NCBI GenBank assembly: GCA_001931875.2
Contig: MSJH02000120.1
Span: 1-54,297 of the forward strand
Reading direction: 5' to 3'
DNA length: 54,297 bases
Source: Byssochlamys sp. IMV 00236
Taxonomy: Eukaryota; Ascomycota; Eurotiomycetes; Eurotiales; Thermoascaceae
Under the pieces are notes generated by a model. That model was not told the DNA's origin. It searched no databases and worked only from the letters and a program-made list of their open reading frames with translations. Shown here piece after piece: positions 9,462 to 20,125 of the stretch. A program made the translations under genes and the position numbers. Position 1 is the stretch's first letter, and each line of letters opens with the position of its first letter.

Positions 9462-11979
9462 TCAAGCTAAATGAACCAAACAACAAGCTGTATTTGAATA
9501 AATACAAAAAATTATGACCACTGTGCGCACGTGATGCTTTTGGAACATCATTTTGTCCTGACCAGCAAGAAATATCTGAAAGCTCCTTTTGGAATCAGTA
9601 GTAGAAAAATGCTGAGATACCGTTGTGAGGGATTCAAGTGTTCAAGCGCTGATTAACAATTGATGTTCTGACAGAATAGAAAGAGGAGAATTCTTGAGCA
9701 TAATACAAGTGGTCGAGCTCGTATAGGATGTTGCGTACTATGGGTCAATAACTGTGTCAGTAGGATATAGTTTGTGAGGATTGTGCCTAATGTGTGGGAC
9801 TTTTATTACTGCTATCTTATCTTCGATTCCAATATATTTGGATTAACCATGTTTTTCAATCTTGGAATTTCTCCTAAATTGTATTTATTTTCCTTTAACA
9901 CATTTTGGTGTCCTTCCTTGAAACAAATCATATCTAATAAGGATATTTCATTTAAAAACTCAAACAGCCTTACCTCTTGATCTAACAATCCTATGCGAAC
10001 ATGAAAAATTTTCTAGTTTTTCTTCTTGAGTTAGCTCAAACCATTCTATATCAAGAAATAAGGGTTTATTACAAACATATTCTTAATTAATAACTATAAT
10101 TACTTACACAATCAATATAGGAAATATCTGTCTTTGTCGATGTTTTTACATGTCAACATAATTACATAGCATTTGCTATGACTACTGTGAATTCAATGAA
10201 CAATCATAATTGGCACTTTGAACCACCATATTACATTCAATAACCGCCAAGAACTTATTCTCTCTCCTATATTGAAGGTAGTCTCTGCCTACTCGAATAT
10301 ATTAATTTTGATAAGAAAGAAAAAGCAGATAAATAAACCATAGCTTTAAGTAACTTTGCATGAAAGTATGACTCTATTGATTTTTTGTGCACTTTCTTTT
10401 TATGAGCAAAGTCATATCAGGAAGATGTTACTATAAATTTACTCTAGTAGGTATAGTTACATTAACCAGTCTTAATCTTGTTTTGACTCATTGTTCTTTG
10501 TCTATATAAAAGCGACAAGCCAATGTGATATTTATTCCTGAGAATGATGTAGGTTGCTTAGCAATACAATACTCTTCCCTTTTAAGCGAATGTTTTTGTT
10601 TGTACAATGAGGGAGCATCATGTGTTTCTTTTAACTCAATTGATAAATTAAGATAAGCTTCGAGCAATCGATCATTGTCATAAAAGACTCGAGGATAAGA
10701 GATAGAATCGTGATTTAGAGTTGTAGATTATGATCCAAATAAGGAATTTTTTTATGCTACCAGTAAAGCTTATTCAGTTTGATAAAATTGTTACACCAAG
10801 AATAGCAATCAATGCGCTTTGAGTACAAGAAGTAAGGGAAAAAAACATCATGACCTGAATACAACCAATTGCAATAAGAATAAGGAGTCATTAGAAGACG
10901 TTACTTTCATATGGTGTTACATCTATTGAAATAGTCAACTAAGCCTTAAAAATGCTAAAGGCTCTCAGGGAGCTTTTAACAAATATATAAAAAAGGTGCT
11001 ACTTTAGGCCATTCTTAAATATAAGCTTCGCTTTCTAATCCTTTTTCTTTCCTTTTTCTTAATACAGATAGTTATTTTTACTTATTCCTGTTTTTCTATA
11101 AACAAGTAGAATGACAATGTTTTGTAACCATTTTACTATTTTATGCTTATTCTCACACACTCAATTTTACAAACCGCACAGAAATGGATTACATTTTATA
11201 GGGTGATTTTAACATAGTCAATGAGTTGAATACTGATGATATATCAAGAAACTACAAGATAACCAAGGATATCTTTTATATATATATAGCTCTGTGTAAC
11301 TTGATAAACAGGTCGCTGATGCTTTCTTCCCCCCTTCTTTATTTTTTAATAATAGACAAAGTAAGCGATGCATGCATATATGCTGCAATGCGTTTAGCCA
11401 TCTTAAAGTGAGAAAAAAAAATTAAAAAAGACCTCTCGACAAAAAAGATAAAATCTCTGAATACATGTTTATCAAACCAGATAACGCCTTCTTCTTTGTT
11501 ATCTCTCAATCCAAAAATCAGAAACATAATTAGGGACTCTAGGATCAACAATGTTTTCATTTTAGAATTACCATGGAAACAAGGGTGTTTACTCCTGTGA
11601 AAAAATGGTTCTTTGTTATTTAAATGTGTGAAAACTTTGAATATACATAAGAATCTCATTCGTGTAATCCATTATTTTGATTGCTCGGGACAGCGATTCT
11701 GTGTGGTACAAGGGAACACTAATACTCGATTTGGTTATTGTTTGACCAAAGTGTTCACAAGAGTCTTATGCGTCCAAAATGATTTGCGGTCAACGGTTGC
11801 TGTGGTTGGACAAATTTAACTTGGTTCATCATGAGCACATGACAACTAAAACTGTTCATTTCCAAATAAAGTAATTCGGTCCTTGAATCAAGCTCTTATC
11901 ATGGAACGAACTATAAAAGTCATGCCTTCGTATTGGTTTCACACGTCAATACCACTTGTTATTCCCTTTTAGTGGCGCC
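9462..11979. other. 2.5-kb gene-free AT-rich region
   Basis: No gene is supported. The longest frames (for example 11339-11659 minus) are low-complexity and lack motifs. A CACGTG palindrome at about 9528, some 65 bases upstream of the kelch-BTB start, could be a bHLH site. A TATATAAAAG-like element near 10502 has no recognisable gene after it, so an unannotated non-coding transcript is possible. Confidence 0.4.
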
Positions 11980-11987
11980 TATATAAA
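11980..11987 (+). promoter_or_regulatory. TATA box of the amino-acid permease gene
   Basis: A TATATAAA sequence lies 50-58 bases before the permease ATG and is followed by a T/C-rich leader. The spacing suits a core promoter. Confidence 0.55.
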
Positions 11988-12037
11988 GTAGTAATTGATT
12001 GCCTTTCTTTCTTCTCTTTATATTACTTTACTTTCAA

Positions 12038-13978
12038 ATGTCATCGACACACGAAAAGTATGAGCATACAGTAGAACACGTTGAACATAAGAAGGGGAAC
12101 TTCTTTGATGCCCTCAATTCTCGCTATAACCATGTTGACCCTCATTCTTACCTTCGTCAAGAAAACGAAGGTGCTTTCAAATATTGGGCTCGTCGTCTTG
12201 GTCAGATCAAGCCTGTTGAATTATTATGGGGCGAAGCTGAAGGTACTGAACTCAAGCGTGCCTTGAGCACCTTCCAACTCATCTTTGTGGGTATTGGTGC
12301 CATCATTGGTACTGGTATTTTTGTGCTTTCTGGTCATGCTGCTGGTATAAATGCTGGTCCTGCTGTCACTATTTCTTTCTTAATCGCAGCTATTGCTTCA
12401 GGTAAAGATGCATATATCAAATCCATTTATCAGTCATCATATTTACGTTTAAATGTAGCTTTTGCTGCTCTTAGTTATTCTGAAATGGCTTCCATGATTC
12501 CTGTAGCAGGTTCTGCATACACATATGCTTATGCTACTATGGGTGAAGTACGTATGTCTCCAGAATATCTCTTTTCTGTTATTAACTCTATACATAGTTT
12601 GCTGCTTGGATCATTGGCTGGGATTTAATTCTTGAATACATGGTTGGTGCTGCCACAGGTATGTATATTTATAAATAAAATTGAGCAAAAGAATAACCCT
12701 TTTCTCTATAAACAAGTCGGTGTCGGATGGTCAGGTTACTTTGTCAAGTTCTTTAATGCTGCTTCCAGAGGCAGAATTCATTTTGGTGAAAACTGGACTC
12801 AACCAACTGTTGTATGGACAGAATCACCTCCTACTATCTCTTATGTGCCTGGTCACTACTTTAACGTCCCTGGTTTCGTTATTATTATGCTCATCACTAT
12901 CATCTTGTGTATTGGGTAAATAAGGAATATTTTTTGTCCATCACTTGCTCATGTCTCTTCATCTAGTATTCGTCAATCTGCATGGTTTAATACAGTCGTA
13001 GTCAGTATTAAGCTGGTTGTTATTCTTATCTTCATCTTTGGCCTCTGTGGCTTCATGTATACTCCCAACTATCACCCATATGTTCCTCCCAATACGGATG
13101 GTGACTGGCATCACTTTGGTGTATCGGGTATATTTGCCGCAGCAACAACAGTCTTTTTCAGTTACATTGGTTTTGATGCTGTCACAACTGCTGCCTTGGA
13201 AGCAAAGAATCCTCAACGTGACCTTCCTATTGGTATTATAGGCAGTTTGTCCATCAGTACTGTTCTCTATTTAGTCTTTTGTACCATCATGACAGGAGCT
13301 GCCCACTACACCCTCTTTGCTGGATCTCCTGTCCCTGCTGTCGTTGCCGTTGAGCAGGTTGCTTTGCGTACTGGCAAGGATTTCACCTGGCTGAGTGTCC
13401 TTATCTGTCTCGGTGCTCTTTGCGGTTTGACCTCTGTGCTTCTCATCAATTTGCTTGGTCAATCACGTGTCTTTTATTCTATGGCCCAGGATGGTCTTTT
13501 GCCTCCTATTTTCTGCAAGGTCCACCCACGCTTCAAGACACCTTATATTGCCACTTTGACTGTCGGTTTCGTTACTGCTGTCCTTGCTGCTGTCTTACCT
13601 GTTGACTTGCTGGGTAATATGACTTCAGTGGGTACGTTGCTTGCCTTCTTTATTGTCCATGTTGGTGTCATCATCATGCGTTTTACTCGCCCTGATGCTC
13701 CTCGTCGATTCAAAATCCCTGGTGGAAAGTATTTCTCTTTGGTTTTCCCTATTATTGGTATGTTTATCTCCATTGCATTGATTGCACTTGCTGAAGTGAC
13801 AACCATTTGGCGTTTGTTTGTATGGATGGGCATCGGCTGGGTGATCTATTTTACCTACAGTATCCGTCATTCCAAATTCAACAGGGACCCTGTGGGTCGC
13901 TTTGAAGCTACAGCCAAAACCGAACATGGCTATCATGTACAAGAATTTGAAGTTGCTTCTGCAGAACAAGCTAAATAG
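12038..13978 (+). CDS. Cationic amino-acid transporter (APC superfamily, CAT type)
   Basis: Five exons are proposed: 12038-12401, 12459-12547, 12598-12658, 12717-12915 and 12967-13978. The introns are 50-58 nt, and all joints keep the conserved APC/CAT core in frame. Hallmarks are IFVGIGAIIGTGIFVLSGH in TM1, SYSEMASMIPVAGSAYTYAY, GWDLILEYMVGAA, FFSYIGFDAVTTAALEAKNPQRDLPIGI and LLGQSRVFYSMAQDGLLP. About 12 membrane helices are expected in roughly 570 residues. CAT-type permeases import Lys, Arg or His at plasma or vacuolar membranes; the exact substrate cannot be read from sequence. Exon 1 could be read on across the first intron because that intron is 57 nt, but doing so breaks the TM3 motif. 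A TATA box lies close upstream. Confidence 0.9.
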
Positions 13979-14180
13979 TCGTTTTTTTTTTATTCATATT
14001 TTATTTATAGCTGTAATAATTATAATTTATTAAAGAGACAATCTTTTTTGTACAGTTTTCTAAAAGTAACGTCGCATAATTCCAAAACTTATAATCCATA
14101 CGTACTCTGCCTTCGAAAGGAGAATGTCCCTTTGACGTTGATCTTATTCGGGATGCTGTAAACTATTTTGTTGTTCAAAC

Positions 14181-14690
14181 TCATCCAACATCTCTTGACA
14201 CCTGCTTTACTCGTTGCATTCCTTCCAATTGTCTATTCAAATAGATGGAAGTGTCTTCGACATACAAAAGCGCTTTATCAAGGGACTCTATCACCATTTT
14301 GAATACAGTTCTTAATTTTTTCAAGTTGGACATAAGTGTTGTTACATATTGCTTTGATTCCTTTTGTTGTCTCTTCTTCTTCACCAAAATGGATGGTTTG
14401 TGGCTGGAACTAGTATGTTATTTGCTGCCGCAATTACGTTGGATACACCAACTACCAAAACAACTGGATGTTTTTCATATTTTTCATATACCAAAGTAGA
14501 ATATTTTACTGTACGACACATGTACTTTTCATTGACATCCTTTTGAACCTCTATCATTATAGGAGGGTATTCACTGGCAATGGCTTTGGGAAGATATAGA
14601 CCATCGCAAGCACATTTGTTCAAGCTCTTACTGTTGTGTTCAGTTTTGTTGTTGCAATGATCAATAAGTCGATTTCTTGCGAATTACACT
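14181..14690 (-). pseudogene. Decayed PD-(D/E)XK nuclease-like gene
   Basis: Coding-like minus-strand sequence is spread over several frames. In order it holds CNSQEIDLLII, with a possible catalytic Asp, a frame change, YPPIMIEVQKDVNEKYM, with an E-x-Q catalytic-like pair, YSTLVYEKYEKHPVVLVVGV, and then Lys-rich helical sequence in a further frame. The D...(I/V)EVQ pattern followed by a YxTLVYE block looks like PD-(D/E)XK/Rpn-type nuclease domains, which are common in repeated gene families and transposon-associated proteins. At least two frameshifts separate the pieces, so it is probably dead. The nuclease assignment is inference from motifs only. Confidence 0.45.
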
Positions 14691-15082
14691 GTTTATTAAA
14701 AAGAAATGAGTATTATTAAAATAAGACGCGTATGCATTTTATAGAGGAGATTGAATGTTGCCAGCATGATAAACGTGGTCAATGCTATTCTTATACGATA
14801 AAAGAATGTAAAGTGGGATGTATACTCTACTGTAAAATGTAGAGTGTTATAATGATTTATATCAAACACACCAAGGGATATATTTTACTAGCATTTCTGT
14901 CTTGATAATCAGATACTTTGGATAGTATTTTCCGGTTATTTCCAATCTGTATAATGTTTGGATTTTCCAAACAATGTGTAAACAGTGCCCTCGAAAAAAT
15001 ATAGGCCATTCTTTAAAAGTCAGCTTATAAATTGATGAATAGGGCAATGATTTTCTCTTTCTTTCTCTTATAACTACATAAA

Positions 15083-15643
15083 ATGTCTTGCTTAACTTTA
15101 TCTCAAAAAGAAAAAATCGAAAAGCAACAAAAACAAGGTATGCTTTTGCCAAAAATCATGCGCACTGGACAGTAGACGACTGGAGAAAGGTAATCTAGAC
15201 AGACGAATCAAGCTTCGAAATCGGCAAGAAAAATGCCTGGCGCCAACCTTCAAAAGTGGCAGAACTTCAATCATGGTTTGGGACGCCATAGCTGGTGGAA
15301 AGAAGTCGAAACTTATCTTTATGAAGAAAGGCATGAGGACAAGTGCCGACTTCATAAACCAGGTCTATGAGCCAGTATTACTAGAAGGAGGAAGACAAAG
15401 GGCATAAACAAGATGTCCTGGCCGGCTCAGTCGCCGGATTTAAATCCAATTGAAAAACTTTGGAGCATGATGAAGAAGGTTAATGCTGTATGCCCTCATG
15501 CCAGAAGCCCACAAGCAATGAAAGTTGTTTTGGAGAGTATTTGGAGGGAGTTTACTCCAGAAACAATTAACAGATTAATTGACTCCATGCCAAAGAGGGT
15601 CAAGGCTGTAATCAAGGCTCGTGGTGGACCCACCAAATATTAG
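15083..15643 (+). pseudogene. Dead Tc1/mariner-family transposase copy
   Basis: The fragment begins MSCLTLSQKEKIEK, like the helix-turn-helix start of Tc1 transposases, then jumps to YAFAKNHAHWTVDDWRKV. The first DDE block reads TDESSFEIGKKNAW, with TAG where a Trp codon is expected just before it. Frame changes and stops follow. The segment holding the second catalytic Asp is deleted between VYEPVLLEGGRQRA and MSWPAQSPDLNPIE. The third block, SPDLNPIEKLWSMMKK, keeps its Glu, and the C-terminus is intact to a stop at 15643. The inner DNA-binding region is also deleted. I could not find convincing inverted terminal repeats. Confidence 0.85.
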
Positions 15644-15972
15644 AACAATAAAAATCCAAAAATTGCCTCACAACTCTCTTTTTTTTTTTTTCCCTACTTA
15701 TCTGACTGACCTTTCTCCATCATTTCTCTTATCTTGTAACTGTAACAAAGACACGAAAGGGGCACTTTCTTTATAGCCTTTAATAGCAACAGAAAAGACT
15801 GACTTTTAAAAAACGGACAAAATTATCAACTGCACTGCACATTATTTACTAGTCTTCTGGTGAAAGAGAAATGTGTGCAGAAAACAGATATTCTATTTAT
15901 TATTTGAGTGTTGCTATTTAGCAATTAAAAGAAGAGAAGTTATAGGGGGGAATAAATGATATTATACATAGT
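15644..15972. other. Intergenic region
   Basis: Short AT-rich stretch between the transposase relic and COX17. No gene or clear element seen. Confidence 0.4.
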
Positions 15973-16176
15973 TTAAATCTTGAAGCCCAAATTGCGCATG
16001 CAAGTGAGGTGAGCTTGAATAAGCTCTTGACAGTTCTCTTCTCCCTTTTCAAAAATACATTGATCTCGAACTTTTTTGGTTTCGGGACAAGCACAGCATG
16101 GTTTCAATGGCTTTCCATCCTTTCCAATAGGAAGCACACCAGAATGTGTTGAAGTTGTCTTTACGGTTTCTGTCAT
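15973..16176 (-). CDS. COX17: Cytochrome c oxidase copper chaperone Cox17
   Basis: This is an intronless 67-residue frame, the usual length of Cox17. It holds the copper-binding [10 protein letters not shown] motif with C27, C28 and C30. It also has a twin CX9C arrangement (C30/C40 and C49/C59) that forms the disulfide-linked helical hairpin in the mitochondrial intermembrane space. Cox17 hands Cu(I) to Sco1 and Cox11 for building cytochrome c oxidase. All six conserved cysteines are present, so it should be functional. It is transcribed away from the orphan gene at 16747, with which it may share a divergent promoter region. Confidence 0.93.
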   Translation of the reverse strand: MTETVKTTSTHSGVLPIGKDGKPLKPCCACPETKKVRDQCIFEKGEENCQELIQAHLTCMRNLGFKI

Positions 16177-16746
16177 TTGTAAAAGTGTAATAAAGAAAGA
16201 CGAGGGGCTCTCCCATATTACAAATCATTGGGAGTATCATTTGAGCTCAGATCGGGACGGTGCTCTGGGACTGTTTCTTTTGGCTAAAAGCTCTCATTGT
16301 GTGAGAGGACAAATCTGTTTGTCATTTCTAAAGGCACTGGTTGGCTTAAATGAGTGAGTGTACATTTACGATAAATGAAAGGCTTTAGTGCACTTGTTTC
16401 TTTAGTTAAGCTTGCATATATTAAATGCTAAAGAAAAGACGATAAATAAACATCTCTTGGCCCCTATATTTCTAGAATATCCTATCGTTTTTTACTGTGG
16501 GCTTACAGATCAGAAGTGCTAGGAAGCCTCTATTATTGTTAGCTGTAAATGATGTAAAGAGGCAATATCTTTATTCTAAACATAAGGCGCAAGAGATTCC
16601 CCTGACATCCTGTAGGTTGGACCTTTAGTGCTGTGCAATCTGAGTAAATTCAAATAAACAGTGCTATGCTTAACAGTCACAGACGGACTACTTTTTTACT
16701 GTAGTCTAAGAGTGCAAAAAAAAAAAGAGGTTTACAATCCTATTTT
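16177..16746. other. Divergent promoter region between COX17 and the orphan gene
   Basis: No gene supported. The 570-base gap separates two divergently transcribed genes and should hold both promoters. I see no strong TATA box. An A-rich run directly precedes the plus-strand gene. Confidence 0.4.
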
Positions 16747-17426
16747 ATGTCGACAGAAGAAAAGAACATAACAAGTGAAACTGCCACAGCAGAGGGAGCT
16801 GAACAAATTGACCTTGTTGCCAAAGAATGGATTCAAGCACAAACTGAGAAAGAAGTGGTATGGTGTTGAATATGGATAGTCATTAAATACTAAAATGGTT
16901 ATATTGCAAATAGAAACGTATTCGAGATGTCGGCTCAAGTGTGATTCCACTCAAGGTTCTTTGTGAATAAAAGACAATTATTAGGCTTTATTCTAATATT
17001 AAAGTAGACTCTGAATTGTGGAATTATTCCCAACTTTGATAATAAGAAGCCAAGAGCCATCAATCGAATTGAACTTGATACAAATATTGATCTATCCAAG
17101 GTCCAACAAATCATGGTTTCACCAGCCGTTTCATACCCGCATAAACAGCACTTTAACTATGTGAATGTAAATATTTATATTGCTAAAATGATAAATACTA
17201 ACAATTGTGCCAACAGCTCATTCTAGTGACTGGCCAACCCATTCCATTCTTAGCCCCTTATCTCTATCAAACCAATCTAAAGGTGACGCAACCTGAGAGA
17301 GAGGAAGAGGGTCGTAAATATCCAAGCAAGCAAATTATTTTGAAAAATGACTTGAGAGAATATTTATTGATAAACAAGAATGGTATTTGTGCCCGTTTTA
17401 CTATTCATGAATATCACAGTGTATAA
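16747..17426 (+). CDS. Four-exon orphan protein (173 aa), all introns phase 0
   Basis: Proposed exons are 16747-16857, 16914-16955 (42 nt), 17008-17166 and 17217-17426. Each is an exact multiple of three, so all three introns (56, 52 and 50 nt) are phase 0. The last intron carries a good TACTAAC branch site before CAACAG; the second has an unusual GTTCTT donor. The joined product is 173 residues: an acidic N-terminus, then RIELDTNIDLSKVQQIMVSP, LILVTGQPIPFLAPYLYQTN and a basic C-terminal part. I do not recognise the family. Continuity of frame over four exons makes a real gene likely. Its stop lies about 50 bases before the start of the downstream gene. Confidence 0.65.
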
Positions 17427-17474
17427 ATAAAATAAATTCAGTGATAATTTCTTTTTCTTTTTTTTTATAATTAC

Positions 17475-19291
17475 ATGTATAGCAACAATCGTCATCAATA
17501 TATAAATGCTTACGAGAGTCAAGAGGATACTGAGTTTCTGGATAGTTCGACCGATGTTGCAAGTGATGCCGATGACGTTCCAGATCCAAATGACCATCAC
17601 CGACGTAGAGCTCCATTAAACAAAAAGAGAATTGCTACATACGATGCATTAACCGATGAACAAAAAGTAAAGAAAAAGAATGTACAGTAGCATAATAGGT
17701 TGAAATATTGATATAATCATAGGGCATTCTTCATCGTCAACTTAAATCATCAAGGTTCAACAAGCATCCTCCTCAAGTACCACCGACGAAACTAGCCATA
17801 TTTGACTTTGATAACACACTCTTCTTCTCACCACAACTCAGTCCTACAATCTGGAGTAAGCGATTTCTTGGCTTGGTTGCTGCCGAAAGCGTCTGGGGAC
17901 CAGGCTGGTGGAGAGATGAGCGCAGTCTAGACTTGGGACCCTTTGAAGAACTCAAGGCAAAGGCTTGGGAGGGATACTGGAACGAGACGATTGTAAGTAA
18001 GGCGCGGGAATGCATAGCAAATCCTGAGACGATGACAGTCATTTTGACTGGACGACGGTATCACCCGTTTCACAAATATATACCCATCATGCTGGACTCC
18101 AAGGGCCTCGTCTTTGATCTTATCGGGCTACGGCCAGATCCTGAATCAACTTCAGATGTTCATTGGATTGCAAACGATTATGGAAGAAAATTGTTGACGT
18201 ACAATGTCGTGCCATCCGTATTTGAGTCAACTGCACACTTCAAAGAGGGGTTTATTGCCAACATTCTGCATAAGGTCAAAAGCATTGAGAGCATCGAGCT
18301 GTGGGATGATCGTGTACCTCATGTCAAAAACTTTAAGATCTTTTTAAAATCTCTTCGTCAAGACGGTGTTATCAAAAGTAGTAAAGTACATGGAGTGCCA
18401 GGCGTGAAGCCGGTGTACAATCCTGAATGGGAAGCTGGAATAGTACTTCGCATTATCAATTCACACAATTACGCACTAAAGGCAAAATACAATGGTGCCA
18501 GATTTGAATATCGTGATGTGGTTGAAAATACCATGCAGATTGAAGATGATACAAATCCCATTTGTTTTGCCAGAAAGTACTTGACAATCGTACCGGCTGA
18601 GGATTCAACGGGTATAAGACTGAAGAATGAAAGTCAAATGCGACTCAAGAGTATGTTTGAACCTTTATTCAAGGAGAGAATGGAGATCTATTACCAAAAG
18701 CATGGTCGCTTCAAAGGACAAGAGGAGCCTGTATTCTTTGGAAAGTACTGTATGCTTACTGAAAGAATAATCAGACACACCTGCTGTGGTTTCGTGGGTT
18801 ACACATCTAGACTTCGTATCGATGGTATTTCGCCTCCAGGAAAGCCTTGGCTCCTTTTAAAGGTCACTGTTCCCAAAGATGATCCCAGCGAAGAGCATGA
18901 ACATATTCTTCCACTATGGTATAAACCCTCAGATGAAAATGTTTTTAGAAAACTATCCCATCACTGGGAAGATATCAAGCAAGAATATCAAACTGAAATT
19001 GAAGGAAAGATTACCTATGATTATAAGCTAAGTGTGCAACAGGCAAGATGGGATATGATAAGAAAACAAAGAAAGAAGGAAAAAGATAGAGTGAAGGCAG
19101 TTATAGAACATACATATGACAGAGGAAGCTACAAGATGGATCACCCACACAATACAAAGAATTGGAGAAAAGATCATCGACAGAACAGTGACCCATACCC
19201 TAGACACCATGGTCCTTCAAATAAGCATCCGTATGATCCAGCCAATTTTCCATATCCAGATCAGTCTTCTTTTACAGGAAGATGGAAGTAA
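17475..19291 (+). CDS. HAD-fold Swiss-army-knife (SAK) RNA repair-like protein
   Basis: Exons 17475-17666 and 17723-19291, with a 56-nt phase-0 intron, give 586 residues. A second possible donor at 17682 would leave only a 41-nt intron. The HAD-like motifs are AIFDFDNTLFF (D92, D94), VILTGRRYHPF as motif II, and ELWDDRVPHVKNF as the acidic motif IV. The block LSPTIWSKRFLGLVAAESVWGPGWW is typical of the fungal HAD_SAK_1 family, named for its link to RNA end repair. The phosphatase role on RNA or nucleotide ends is inferred. The C-terminal 90 residues are basic and His/Pro-rich, suggesting nucleic-acid binding. Confidence 0.8.
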
Positions 19292-20125
19292 CTAGGATTC
19301 AAGAGATCAAAATACCATTGATATGCATTATTTTCATCTTTAAACATTCTTTATCGGCATTCATTCAATGCAAAAACCTTTATGCTTCATATCAACCATG
19401 CTAATAAAGTTACAAACATTAAAAAATATACCTTGGGTTTCAAGCTACATATTATTTCAAGGACTCTCGATATAAGGCATAATGATGCACATAATATAAA
19501 ATACACCAGAGGTAAACCAGCACTTATGCGTGGAGTCTTTTACAAGCTTACGACTTGATTACTATAGAGTAATGATCACCTATTGAGATGACAAGCATTC
19601 GATAAGAAATACTTTCCTATATGCCGTAAAGAAATATCATCCGATATGCTTTATATCACATTTACAGTTACTCGTTGTTTAAATGGCCAAGCATCCGAAA
19701 TGGTTGGTGTAATATAAAAGGTTCAGAAATTATTCGCACACATTACAAGATCAATAACATTATAGTTGATTTTCTATATCTGCTTTATTGTTTAAAAGAC
19801 ACATAACTGAAAAAGCTGTTAGAGACTCTGTATAAATAGTTTGATCTTGCTTCTCTTTTTTTCTCTTATAAATCCTCTTCTTTTAATATAAGTATTTAAT
19901 ATCAATGCAATAACTGATTTACTAATCATTTCTTTATTCATCCTTTTGCTTCTGATGGGCTCTCTTTTATCATTATTTGCTGTCTCTTTTATTAATTTGT
20001 GAATAAATTGTAGTAAAGACAACATAAAATTGGATTTATATACACTTTTTATTGCTTTTTATGTTTACAAGTAAAAAGAACCAAAAAAGAGGGGAGTGAA
20101 AGGATTGTCTGTCTACCCTTCTTGT
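19292..20125. other. Convergent intergenic region
   Basis: AT-rich 3' flank between the SAK gene (plus) and the kinase gene (minus). It likely contains both polyadenylation regions. No gene seen. Confidence 0.45.

Noticed and set aside
11339..11659. 106-codon minus-strand frame
   Set aside because: Low-complexity, Phe/Lys-rich, no motif and no splice continuation.
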